A stretch of 64,000 bases of DNA from contig NC_059089.1 of assembly GCF_020497125.1 (NCBI RefSeq), positions 26,991,282 to 27,055,281 on the forward strand. The letters run 5' to 3'. The position numbers were made by a program, and so were the translations under genes. Of the stretch, positions 11,176-23,300 are shown one piece after another (position 1 is the first letter of the stretch; the number at the start of each line of letters is the position of its first letter). The stretch comes from Mauremys mutica (lineage: Eukaryota; Chordata; Testudines; Geoemydidae). The notes beneath the pieces are model-generated. The model saw only the letters and a list, made by a program, of their open reading frames with translations. It ran no database searches and was not told the DNA's origin.

Positions 11176-14100
11176 CATTGAGTATATCTGACTATGACTA
11201 TGCCCTTGGGTGTTTTATGGTAGTGAACAGAAGTGAGCCCAGAACATTGTATGCTAAGCAAATGCATTCAATGTCCTACTTCAATTGCCAAAAAAAAAAC
11301 TATGCTCATCTTTTCCACAAAGACTGCACAGTGGGTTTTTTTGCGAGCCCAGTAGCAGCAGCTGATGCTATCTGCCAAGAGAGAAGCTTGAGTATGAAGT
11401 CAGTTGAGGTCTCCTGTTCTCCAGGCTGCCAGACCAATAAATAATAATAATCTCTTGTCCTTACCATCCACTACTTGACACTACACAGAGAGAGAAAGAC
11501 CAACCTCAGAGCAGCCCATGTGTTCTGCTCTCCCAATTGGAGAGAAGGCTCTGCTGGCCACTATTGCAAGTGTGGAGAGGTGGAGTGGGAGGAAAAGAAA
11601 AAGAGGAACAAAAGGCACCTACACATGTAGGCTTAGACCATTTCGTTCTCCTCACCAGGCCTCCTACCAGATGAAAAATCTGTCATTTTCCTGACCATTT
11701 AGTGCCCTATTCTGGGCAGAGGTCCTTTCAGAGTGGCTACTACATTTCTTTCCCCCCCCCTCACCCCCCACCCTTTTTTTTTTTTTTAAGAGAATACTCA
11801 AGAGTGATGTAGTGGAAGGAAAACAAGTTATAATAAAAAGGGTACCAACACATTCTGAGTAGCCAAAACTGTTCACTTAGTGTAGTACGTAATATTCAAA
11901 CTAAATACACCTTCAACCAGAGAACAGCACCGAATCCTTACTATAGGCCTAAACACCAAGAAACCCCTCATCTCTAAAAGCAAACTGTCAACTGAAGCCC
12001 TTCTCTCTGCCACCATTTAAACTCACTGGGCCAAATTCAGACCCAGCATGAACAGGTGTAACTCCGTAAACATGTCTGAATTAGGCCCAGTAGCCTCAAA
12101 GTTTCCTTGCAAACAAAACTCGCTGAACAACACACTCTGCAGAGACCCCAGGAACTCATTTCTCCAACCAATGAATTCTAGTAATTGACTAGGCAGTTAT
12201 TTCTAGTAGTAAATACCAGCGTCACATTCCTGTCTGTTTTTATTGTAGACATTTGTGTACGAGAACAAAATTATAAGCCACTCACTCATTAAAACTTGTA
12301 GCATTTTATCTGAACTCTTTTCCAATAACCTCTTACCTGCTTGTAGCAATCTTGCACAATATAACATACTGCACATATTGACAGTGACTGACTAGTTATA
12401 ACTGTGCATCCTAGATACAAAACTTTAAAAACAATCTTGATTTTTTAAGACTGTATTCTCTTGTTTATAGCTAGAATGTAAGTGTTGGGGTTCAGTTCTG
12501 CCCTATTGTTGCCAATATACATTGAGATATAAATTATTCTTAAGTCATAAGAACCCCCACTGCATGGTGTTGAAACAGGAGTAGAATTCTCCATTCTCTT
12601 ATGACAAAAAAGCACATGTATATTGAAAGTTAGATGCAATTAAAAAAAACCACACACACGGGAGAAAAACAAACCAAAAAAATCCAAACATTTTATATTG
12701 CAGGAAAATGCAAATATATCACATATCAGCAACAGAGTTCTACAGGGAGAATAAACTCCGGATCAGACTAAAACCTGTTCTAAAGATGTCAAAGTTCTTA
12801 ACTTAACGCAAGTTTTATATATGGAATGCTAAATAATTTTATTCATTAAAAAATCCTTTACACCAAGAGCTATATGCAAGTCTTTAGTTCTCAATAAGCA
12901 CCAAGACAGCTACCTTTCTGACTCACTATCAGCATGACGACATCATTTTGGGTAGGATAAATGATTGTAATTTCCTACATTACATGATTGATCATGTTCT
13001 ACCCACTAAAAGACTGATTTGTTTCCTGGTGCCAGGAAAATGATTGATGAATATTTCAAGATGTGGGCCCCTCTTCCTGATGGGTTGTCCCTTTTACTTG
13101 CCAGCAAACAGACCTGAAGGTTTTTTCTGTAATACATGCAGAGTTTTGACTTAACCTTTAAGATGCACAATGTGTAATCCATCTCCTTAGGATATGGAGA
13201 GCTCAACATATAAAGCCTCTGCACACATCAAAATGAGCAGAGAATCCTAAAACCAAGCCAAAGTTGGTGACAAACTAATACAGTAGATACCAGATAAACA
13301 AAAAGATGAAAATGGACTTAAAACTTCATAAGTCATCGAGCAACAGTGAGGTACAAAGTGTGATTACAAAGATCCTTAAGGCAGCAGTCCCATCTCCATG
13401 TGTACAGATACAGGGCTGAGATTACATTCAGTGCTCAAAACTATAACTGCATCATTCCATGAAGTCCAATAATCTCAACCCAGATTGCAATTTAACATTT
13501 GTACTTAATTGCAAAACATCTCATTTTAGGAAAAAATGCACGCTCTTTATAAAAAGCTAAAAGACAATACGAGACTTTATGCTGATGCTCTTTATTAACT
13601 TCACAATAGTTCACCTAAGTATTACAGTATACCAGTTTTGCCAAATAGATGTCTCCTGATTACTGCCCTGGATTTTTTTCCCCAGCTCTATGAAACACTG
13701 TCATGATGTTGGCCACTGACATTTTACAGGACTATTTAAATTACACATTAAACATTTATTATGAAGTAGATTCCCAAGTAACATTCCCTTTGTTCCATTT
13801 GATAAGCACTGAATTAGTACTGCGTTCCTGAGGGCAAAGGAGTTACTATACTGTGCCTCTGTGCAATGACTTCCTTGTTTCCATACAGAATCAGTGTCAT
13901 CTGCATAGGCCTGTAAAGAGTTTTGTGAATTTGCTACAGACATGAGCTCACCCACTCCCCAAACTCTTTCAAGGAAAGGTCCCTGTTTAAATGAATATCA
14001 GAGCTCTAACTACTATGCTGCTATCACATAATACTAACTTCCAAGGGATCCAAAGAAAGTTTCAACTACTTCTTGTCCAAAAGGTAGAAAAACTGACTTT

Positions 14101-14300
14101 AGAAAAATAGGCAAGATTAGTCTTTCAATAAATGAGTGCATTACATATAGAAAGAATCACAAGCATAGGTCTCAACCGTCTAATACCTATGTCAACTAGT
14201 TCATCCTCAAGACAGGGAAGAATTGTTCATCACTGTTTCTAGGTCTTAGTTGCTGTCTGTGTAGAGAAGACTAAAGCATTATTATATTTACACCTTAGGT

Positions 14301-15051
14301 GATTCTCAACCAAAAATCCAGGGCCCCCTGGGAGGCTGCGAGCATGTTTCTGGGGGTCCACCCAGCAGGGCCAGTATTAGACTCGCTGGTGCCAGGGGTG
14401 GCTCTAGGAATTTGGCCGCCCCAAGCATGGCGGCATGCTGCAGGGGGCGCGCTGCCGATCGCCGGTCCCGCGGCTCCGGGGGACCTCTTGCAGACGTGCC
14501 TGCGGAGGGTGCGCTGGTCCCACAGCTCCGGTGGAGCATCCGCAGGCATGCCTGCGGGAGGTCCACCCGAGGGACCAGCGAACCCTCCGCAGTCATGCCT
14601 GTGGGAGGTCCGCTGGTCCCGCGGCTCCAGTGGACCTCCCGCAGGCATGACTGCGGAAGGTCCGCCGGAGCCGCCTGCCGCCCTCCCGGCAAAATGCCGC
14701 CCCAAGCGCACGCTTGGCACGCTGGGGTCTGGAGCCGGCCTGGCTGGGGCCCAGGGTAGAAAGCCGAAGCCTGACTGCTTGGGGCTGAAGCCCAGGATTC
14801 TGTGCCCTGCCACCCAGGGCTGAAGCCAAAGCCGAAGCCAAAGCCTAAGCAATGCAACCTCCTGTGGGCCCCTATAGCCTGGGGGAGGGGCGGGGGTCAG
14901 GCAACTGCCCTGCTTTCTACCCCCTAACACTGGCCCTGGTTTTTATATGCAGAAAACCAGATATTGTGGCACAGGTGGACCATGGAGTTTTTAATAGCAT
15001 GTCGGGGGGGGAGGTAGAATGCCTCGGAAAGAAAAAGGTTAAGAACCCCTG
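14301..15051 (+). mobile_element. Non-autonomous hAT element hosting a nested MITE
   Basis: The right end reads ggttaagaacccctg, the reverse complement of a typical hAT terminus. The left end gattctcaacc is its degraded partner. Flanks ccttaggt (14,293-14,300) and ccttaggg (15,052-15,059) match at 7 of 8 positions, consistent with a target duplication. The inside contains gggctgaagccc and gaagccaaagcc runs like those in the 37,964 element. A GC-rich MITE is inserted at 14,393-14,742. Confidence 0.55.
14393..14742 (+). mobile_element. GC-rich hAT-type MITE, copy 2 (nested)
   Basis: It begins caggggtggctctag and ends ggagccggcctg, with the same interior as the copy at 6,817 (gccgccccaagca, gcctgcgg, ggacctcc motifs). 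Flanks gctggtgc (14,385-14,392) and gctggggc (14,743-14,750) match at 7 of 8 positions. It sits inside the 14,301-15,051 element, so it inserted later. Confidence 0.75.
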
Positions 15052-17282
15052 CCTTAGGGTACTAAGGATTTCTATCAGCATTATCTGTCCTGTCAGAGAC
15101 AGGTGTGGTAAGGGAAAAACTCAAGCTTTATGGCCTAGTGATGATGTACAGAAGAAAAAAGTGCCCTCCCCTTACCCCAGAAAAAGGAAAAGAAAAAATG
15201 GTAACAAGCAAAAATAAACTTGGTTCTTCTCTTTATACCTAAGAGAATCTGAACATCAAAGATCCAGGTGATTTTTGGTAATTAGCCTATTCTCAGAAAG
15301 TACGTACACAGCACACACAAAAAGGTACTATTTTGATGATCTATAAAAGAAACTCAGCCTTAATCATGATGCCAGGGACTCTATAAGCAAACTTTGGTTA
15401 AGACACTGTTGCCTTTTCACCACACACCAGAGTTTTAGAATGATCTTGTAACTGTTAATCTAAATAACAATGATGTGACATTAGATCAGTTAGCTACTTT
15501 ACTGTGGAATGACTTCTACCTAGCAACTATTGTGTAGAATAATCTGTAACTTCTTAACAGAGTAATTGACTTGTATTTAACACCTTATTCTCACTACAAA
15601 AATATATTCTCAGAAGTGGTAAACTAACATTTTCAGTGCAGTCTGCAAGTTGAGTTTTATATTACTTTATTTCACTGAAAAATATGATTTTATAACTAAT
15701 TACCATCATAGTGAGAAGTTATATTTTAAAATAATTGAGTTATTAAAAATACTAATCTTTTAAATTATGAGAGAAAGACAGGATGGAAAAATATTCACTA
15801 CCTAATATAAAACAAAAAGCTAACATTTTCTTCTAAAATTAGAATAAAAAAATTTATATTTAATATAGAAAGTTTGCTTCATTTTCAAAGACTCATTCTT
15901 CCCCAATTGTAACTCTACCCTTTATGTTAACAGGTGTTGTTACAACTGAGAATTCTCACATTTGAAGTACATAATGAGGTTTTCTGTGGCAGGGAACTGA
16001 ACAGTTTAACACTGGAGCAGAGGAATATTTAATTAAGAAGTGTTGCACATTTAAATTTTCTCTCAGTAAAGCTCTGCAACAACAAAAAACAGATTCAACT
16101 GTTCTCACTAAAATATGCAGTTAAAAATGAGGAATAGATAATAAGGATCTTACAGTTAGTTACTCAAAAGTCAGACTTCTCCATCCCAAACCTCTGCAAT
16201 TATCCTTTCTATTGCAAAGACTAAACTGCTTCTGGTATGTGGATGACATGACAAAAAGAGTCCAGAGGGTAGCTGGAGTACAGCTTCTGCTAGATGACCC
16301 ATCTCTTTATCTTTGCTAACAATCTTAGGCCTGAGAATTGCTATTCACACCACTTGAGAGTCACTTCCAATTTTAACTTGTGAAAGGGAGGCAGGATGGC
16401 TAAGCGGTCAGTCAGTAAATCACGATTAATCTAGTAAAGGAAATAATTACCTTTAGTACAACCTGCCTGGTTTAGCAAATATAATTAAAAGCTAAAATTG
16501 ATAAATATAGGTAAACTTAAGAGAGGGAAACATTCTAAAACTATTAATTTTTTAACATTTTTTTACAGATTTACAAAATCTCAACACAGCACCAAAATAC
16601 AATGGCTTCTGGAGTGCAACACAAAAGCCATTGGAACATCTGACAGCAATACTACACAATTGCTTAAAATAACTACTGAAGAGTATATTATCCAACTGAT
16701 GCAACAATTCAGGGAGACAATCGTATTACTCAAATTGAAATCAACCTGGACCCTGGCATTAGCACTTCCACATTTCTGGAAGTCACCACTGTACTTCTGA
16801 GAGACACAAATGATTGTGGGTTGGTTTAATATTTCAAGGGGAAAATAAGGGTTCACATAATGACTGAATTAGATAAAGTTTACATTTTGGTAACAGAAGG
16901 TTTGTTTTAAAATCAAAATTCATGTGTTTCAATTAGGGATGTCAAGTGATTAAGAAATTAATCCCAATTAATCGCACTGTTAAACAATCATAGGATCTTT
17001 TCTACATTTTAAAATATATTGATTTCAATTACAACACAAAATACGACGTGTACAATGTTCAGTTTATATTTAATTTTGATTATAAGTATTTGCACTGTAA
17101 AAAACAAAAATAGTATTTTTCAGTTCACCTAATACAAGTACTGTAGTGCAATCTCTATCATGAAAGTTGAACTTACAAATGCAAGTCCACTCAGTCCTAC
17201 TTCTTGTTCAGCCAATCACTCAGACAAATAAGTTTGGTTACATTTGCAAGAGATAATGCTGCCTGCTTCTTGTTCACAAGGT

Positions 17283-17676
17283 CACCCGGAAGTGAGAACA
17301 TGTGTTCTCATGGCACTGTTGTAGCCAGCGTTGCAAGATATTTACGTGCCAGATGCGCTAAAGAGTCATATGTCCCTCCATGCTTCAACTACCATTCCAG
17401 GGGACATGCGTCCATGCTGATGATGGGTTCTGCTCAACAACAATCCAAAGCAGTGCGGACTGATGCATGCTCATTTTCATTATCCGGGTTAGATGCCACC
17501 AGCAGAAGGCTGATCTTTTTTGGTGGTTTGGGTTCTGTAGTTTCTGCATCAGAGTGTTGCTCTCTTAAGACTTCTGAAAGCATGCTCCTACATACCTCAT
17601 CCTTCTCAGATTTTGGAAGGCACTTCAGATTCTTAAACCTTGGGTCAAGTGCTGTAGCTATCTTTAGAAATCTCAC
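17283..17676 (-). pseudogene. hAT transposase C-terminal fragment, broken
   Basis: On the minus strand an open frame from 17,676 to 17,434 reads ATALDPRFKNLKCLP near its start. This is typical of the region before the dimerisation domain of hAT/ZBED-type transposases, which cut and paste hAT DNA elements. The frame then meets a TGA at 17,434-17,436 and, after the PLEW motif, a TAG at 17,389-17,391. Continuing through the stops, the same frame gives AHLARKYLAT, matching the hAT dimerisation domain. There is no N-terminal BED finger or catalytic core, so the piece cannot be active. The same dimerisation segment recurs inverted at about 17,885-18,045. The plus-strand frame over this region is an antisense shadow. 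Confidence 0.75.
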
Positions 17677-18044
17677 AATCTTTGTGTTTTGTCAAATCTG
17701 CCGGGAAAGTGTTCTTAAAATGAACATGTGTTGGGTCATCATCCGAGACTGCTATAACAAAATATATGGCAGAATGCGGGTGTAAAAAAAAAAAAAAAAA
17801 AAAAAGAGCAAGCAACATACAATTTTCCCCCAAAGAATTCAGTTACAAATTTAAGCAACGGTTTTTTTTGTTTTTTTTAAAACGAGTGTCATCAGCATGG
17901 AAGCATGTCCTCTGGAATGGTGACCGAAGCATGAAGGGGCATACGATTGTTTAGCATATCTGGCACGTAAATATCTTACAATGCTAGCTACAAAAATGCC
18001 ATGAAAATGCCTGTTCTCACTTTCTGGTGACACTTCCACCTTTT

Positions 18045-18190
18045 CATGTTCTCTGTATGTATAAATATCCCGTCTGTGTGTTCCATTCTATGCATCCGAA
18101 GAAGTGAGCTGCAGCTCACGAAAGCTCATGCTAAAATAAATTTGTTAGTCTTTAAGGTGCCACAAGTACTCCTGTTCTTTTTACTGTAAA
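18045..18190 (+). mobile_element. Penelope-like element 3' tail with well-kept hammerhead fold
   Basis: ccgaaga at 18,095-18,101 (consensus ctgatga) is followed by the perfect palindrome gtgagctgcagctcac at 18,104-18,119, which forms stem II. An intact gaaa lies at 18,120-18,123, then gctcatgc as a short stem III. The tail ends aaaataaatttgttagtctttaaggtgccac. The order and spacing fit the minimal hammerhead ribozymes known in Penelope-like retroelements. The insert interrupts the right arm of the foldback hAT element. Confidence 0.7.
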
Positions 18191-18227
18191 TAAGAGGGCC
18201 TGTAAATGTAAACAAACTTGTTTGTCT

Positions 18228-18424
18228 TAGCGATTGGAGATATACCTATCTCATAAAAGTTGAAGAGATCCTGAAAGGTCATCGAGTCCAGCCCCCTGCC
18301 TTCAGTAGCAGGACCAAGTACTGATTTTTACCCCAGATCCCTAAGCGGCCCCCTCAAGAATTGAACTCACAACTCTGGGGGTTTAGCAGGCCAATGCTCA
18401 AACCACTGAGCTATCCCTCTCCCA
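18228..18424 (-). mobile_element. tRNA-derived SINE (turtle Pol III type), minus strand
   Basis: Read on the minus strand it begins gggagagggatagctcagtgg (A box tagctcagtgg) and continues ttgagcattggcctgctaaa. A B-box-like gagttcaattc follows, then a body with ggtcctgctactgaaggcag. The 3' end, ggactcgatgacctttcagg, resembles a CR1 tail. SINEs of this structure are described from hidden-necked turtles. It lies inside the right arm of the foldback hAT, whose ccaat sequence flanks both sides. Confidence 0.8.
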
Positions 18425-20229
18425 TTGGCTGACCAAGAGGTAGGACTGAGCGGACTTGTAGGCTCTGAAGTTTTACATTGTTTTGTTTTTGAGTGCAGTT
18501 ATGTAACAAAAAAAAACTAATTTGTAAATTGCACTTTCACAACAAAGACTGCACTACAATACTTGTATGAGGTGAATTGAAAAATACTCGTTTATCATTT
18601 TTACAGTGCACATTTTTAATAAAAAATATATACTTTGATTTCAATTACAACACAGAACACAATATATATGAAAATGTAGAAGAATGCCCAAAATATTGAA
18701 TATAGTTAAACTGGTATTCTATTCTTTAACAGTGCGATTAAAACTGTGATTAATCACAATCTTTTTTAACCACAATTAATTTTTGAGTTAACTGTGATTA
18801 ATCGACAGCCCTACTTTCAAATTATTTGATCATCAGTGTACAGATCCTGCAAATTTAGTTATACAAGTAGTCCCAATTCAGTCTGCAGCAATACCAGCTG
18901 AATAAGGTATAATAAGAAGTGAGTTTGCAAGATCAAGCCCTATCAGTAAATTAAGGATTCAGGAACCAAAGCAGGCGTTAAGGGTTATTCTCAGCCCAAG
19001 TTTGCACCTAAATCCTTAGCCCTGTAAATGAAAATTATCCTTATAATTGTCAGCAAACAAAATGCTATTCTGTTGCAAATCAGTAATGCACAAAAACTGG
19101 AATTAGCTCACTACATTTCTTACAGATAAATTAAATCAAGGACACTGCATTACTTTTTTTAGAAGTCATTTCATACTACATCAAATGAAGCTACCCATGG
19201 ACCCAAAAAAAAAAAGTGTCCCTATTTGGAAGCTTTCCCTAACTCATACATTTCACAGAATAAGGCTATGCACTGAATGCTTTTAACTACTTTTAACTTT
19301 CTGCAATATTATTCAAGTCAGCCAACTAACTAATTCAAATGTGAAGAAGCAATTTTGTACAACAAAATTAGTAAGCCTGTTACTAAGCACTGCCAATCCC
19401 AAATTTAAAAAAAAAAACAAAAAAAAACCCATGAGCCTCTACCCTCAATCACAAGATTGGCTTAAACAAGAGACTTTTAGAAAATAATAAAGTTGGGGTT
19501 CCTGAGCATTTTAGGGGAACTCCAGTCATATATTCAACTTTTCACTGCACCATGAAGGTTACAATTTTTTTTTTAAAAGAAAGTTTAGAGCCTCATATAG
19601 TCACTTAGCTCCAGGAATGGCAGTTTTAAAGAACACAAATATCACAACTTTACTGTAATTCTTGTGAACTCAGGAAACACTGTCACTTGAAACACTAAAT
19701 GCAAACTCAATGGAACTTAGCAAAAATGTCCACAATTTTAAAAAACCACCCCGATGCTGAGCATTTTTTCAATTTTGGCAATATTACACCTGCCAGCTGA
19801 TCAATCAACAGTGCATAAGGAATGCCTCACACTAACCTGAATACAATCTCAGACTCTAGGACAAATATATACTACTACTGCCATCTGCGGTTTCTCCTTG
19901 AACAGCTTCTGTGATTCAATATAACAGGAGAATTTGTTGTGATTAGGTCCCAAGGGCTGGGCAATTCCAAGATATATTTACAAGATATTTTAAAAAATAC
20001 TCCATGTACACTCTACAAGATAAACTTACCAAGAAAAGTGCACCATAGCAACTCATCCTCAGTCTGACATAAGAAAATTGGTCTGTTTTTCAGCATGCTT
20101 AAGGAGGAAAGGGTCTAAATAGTCAACCTAAGGTGCCCATCTCCCTACAAAATGAATATGGATACAAAGCATTAACTAGAAATGTATCATTTAAGCAACT
20201 ATCAGTTCACCATTTCTATAGAAATAAAT

Positions 20230-20335
20230 AGTTGAGATTTTCAAAGGTGGCTAAGGGAGTTAGGTGTTCAACTTGCACTGAATTTCAACAGAACTAGGGC
20301 ATTCCACCTTTTCAAATCCCAGCCTAACTTTTTGG
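20230..20335. repeat. Ancient hairpin-type repeat fragment
   Basis: gagattttcaaaggtggctaa with gggagttaggtgttcaac at the left, and ccttttcaaatcccagccta at the right, form imperfect inverted ends. Similar ends occur at 38,752-38,830. The class is not identified. Confidence 0.35.
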
Positions 20336-23300
20336 AGATTCTGAAATTTAAGCTTATTTCCAAGACAATTCTATGATCAACAATATATTTTTCAGATCAG
20401 GCAAGGGATGAGAGTTATTTATAGAGTGGGGTAAATTAAAGCTCTTGATTCTACCTAACCAGTCAGCAGCACATTTTTCTTTTAAAAGGCATCACTGGCA
20501 GTCATTTCTTCATTAAAAACCTCTGAAATTCTTTCATTTGAATAACTGAAAATATTAAGATTGAAGACCAACCTGACAGGGTTCCTCCCCCAAAACTAAT
20601 TTCTCTCCTCAATTAACTTTCCAAAGTGATAACCACTATAGCTTACAGGCTCAAAAGAAGGATCAAAAGGCTAGTTTAATACAGCTGGAGGGAAAGAATG
20701 CACTTTGGCTCACCAGCAACCATCTGATGAAACCCTGAGCCAGTCTTTTATGTAAATGCCTGTTAATTAGAATTACCAGATTACACTGCTAAAGGCTTTA
20801 TTTAAATAATCAGTTTATCAACAGGATAAACTCTGTTCTCATTCTTGGTGAATGCTGTTATAAATGAGTTTCTGGTTTACATCATGACAACAAACACTCA
20901 CATGGTTAAGGCATTTAATAACAATTCAGAAGTTTACATTGTGCATCCACAAAATGTCATTTTAAGACAATCCATAAATGCATTTTGAAGATGAAGTTAC
21001 TTCCCTATCATTAAGAAAGCATAACTGAAAGATTTCCCTCATTTTCTCATCACCTTGCAACTTTGGAGCACTTCATAGGATATCAGCAATACAAGGTTTT
21101 TCAAATTATACAGTTACAATGTCAGCTATTGCTGACATTGTACCTCTGCTGAATGTACACTGCTACCTTAATTTATTGTTATATTCATTCATAGAAGACA
21201 CCTAATAATCATTTTCTTGATTACAGTATTTTAAAAATCAGGAAGTTTAACTTAATTGCTCAGGGAAAATACTGTCCATTTTTATATCCTCAAATCAAAT
21301 TATATGAGTTAAATATTGTCTAATGACTAGTAATAGCTTACATATTTCTCATACCATTCCCAGCTTTCACGCCAATGTTCTGTTATTGGGTCTGCTTTCT
21401 CAAAAAGAGAACCACCCACATTCAACAAGCAAATCTGATCTGTTTAAAACATAGTAACTTTTGTTTATTCAGAGACATTGAAGATAGCATTGCCACTGTA
21501 CAACTCACCAGCTTCATTTTTTTAAAACTTCAAAGAAAAGTTATAGAGTAAGTAAATTAAGATCTTACTACACCTCAACAAATTTGTCTTTGTTTATTGA
21601 ATGCTTTCTCTCAGATGAAAAATAGTCAATAGCTGAGAAGTTGCAGAAAAAATGTGTTGGTGTATATGTAATGAAGTTTCCAGGAAAGCTATAGAACTAA
21701 AAAATAAATAGTCATTGAAAATCCTGCACACACACATTCACTAGTCTCCTTTCTTCCCATGCTAAGCTTCATTCAAATAAGAAGTTTGTCAACAAATTCC
21801 TTTGTTTTATTAAAAATTTGACACTTTTCTAATATATAAATACATCTGTTTTAGAACTATAATCAAGAAGTAAAGGTCTTTAGAGATCTTATTCACCCTA
21901 CAACAGATAACGTTCAGAAATCATTTAAAAACAGTTTTAAAATCAATTTCAGCTAGCAGATTTTATCATTAATACAGGCAGGGCATAATGGTTTTCACAA
22001 ACTGTTTTAATTATATTATATATTGCCCCTGTGATGACAAACAATGCTAGTTGAAATCACTTTTTAAAAATGGTTTTTAGAAGTGAATTTTCAACAGCCT
22101 TTTTTCCATTAGTTCAGAAGGAATGCATGCCACAATATAAAGCCCTAAACCAATTTTCTAAAATCAATTGTAATCATAAAGGTACTTGGTCAAAGCCCTG
22201 TATGATTGTTAAGTTCTCTTATATAGTTCATGTTCTGGCATTTAAACAAGTTGTGAAGATAAATGAATTTTACCTATGTTTCTCTACTCAGTTTTACAAT
22301 GGCAAGAACATGTTCTCTAAATGGGTAAAGAAAAAAAATCACCATTTGTCTTAAGTTTTGAAATATGCAAAATACTCTTTAAAGAGTTGTAACTTTAATT
22401 GCTTAACTGAAGTTATACAACTGCACATCCATATGCTAACAAGGCTTTACTCATGAAAAATGTTAATTAAATGATGCAAGTTTTTATAGGTTACCACAGT
22501 AACAAACTACATAAAGAGCTTATTTCTCTAAACATGCCAAAGCCACCAATAATGCAATCCTATTTAAAATATTCTTAGTATTTCACCCAGTATGAAATTG
22601 GAAACTGTAAATTTCTTGATTCCATTTTTATAGAAAATGCAATTAAAACAATCAAAATATTGTACCTCAAGGAATTAATCAAGCTAATGATATCAATCTT
22701 TATTAGGAAATAAAATATTCAGATTCTCAATATTTTCAATATTGTTTGATTTTTTCAGTTTACAAAGTGACAAGTCAATAATCGCCTCCTCCTCCCACTC
22801 CTGCTGTAGGATTTAGAAATACTGAAGGTTAAGCAATGTTTCAATACTATGCCAGCATTTCACATTTTATTAAAAGAAAAAAAGTAAATAGATTGTTATA
22901 TCATCCATTCAAAACACTTCTAATATGGTAAGCTCACTAGCTGTGGCTGCAGTTAAGAAGACTACTACACTTAAATAAGCAATTCTGATCCTTAAATAAA
23001 ACAATTAAACTATTTTAGTAGTCTGTAATAAACAAGGTTATTCAAAATGTGCATTGCTTAAGGGCAAAAATTTGTTCACGGGAAAAACATTTTTGAATAC
23101 TGTTGTCTATTGCTGTATGTGTGCATCATCAGTAGCACATTTCCCAAAACAGAATAATAAAGTTAAGTCTAATTTAGAGAAGTGGCAAAGTATTAAAGGT
23201 GTAATATATATTTGACACAATCCAGTATTTCCTTAAGAGGAAGATTTGTTTTTAGCAGCTTTAAGAAGGGGTACTCTATTTAAAATTCCACTGAATTGTT

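Larger units (their letters stand above)
16934..18813 (-). mobile_element. Foldback hAT element with long inverted arms
   Basis: The ends are tagggatgtc and gacagcccta, near-perfect inverted termini of the hAT type. Flanks gtttcaat (16,926-16,933) and ctttcaaa (18,814-18,821) match at 6 of 8 positions. The left arm, about 16,934-17,430, is repeated in reverse complement in the right arm, about 17,885-18,813. Both arms encode the same region of a hAT transposase C-terminus. The right arm is interrupted by a Penelope-like tail (about 18,045-18,190) and a tRNA-derived SINE (about 18,228-18,424). A 19-bp-plus poly-A run lies near the centre. Confidence 0.7.

Noticed and set aside
16388..16420. 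tRNA-like string ggatggctaagcggtcagtcag
   Set aside because: It resembles an A box, but no B box or cloverleaf follows at the right distance.
17204..17785. Plus-strand frame of 193 codons
   Set aside because: It is the antisense of the hAT transposase fragment. The hAT motifs are on the minus strand.
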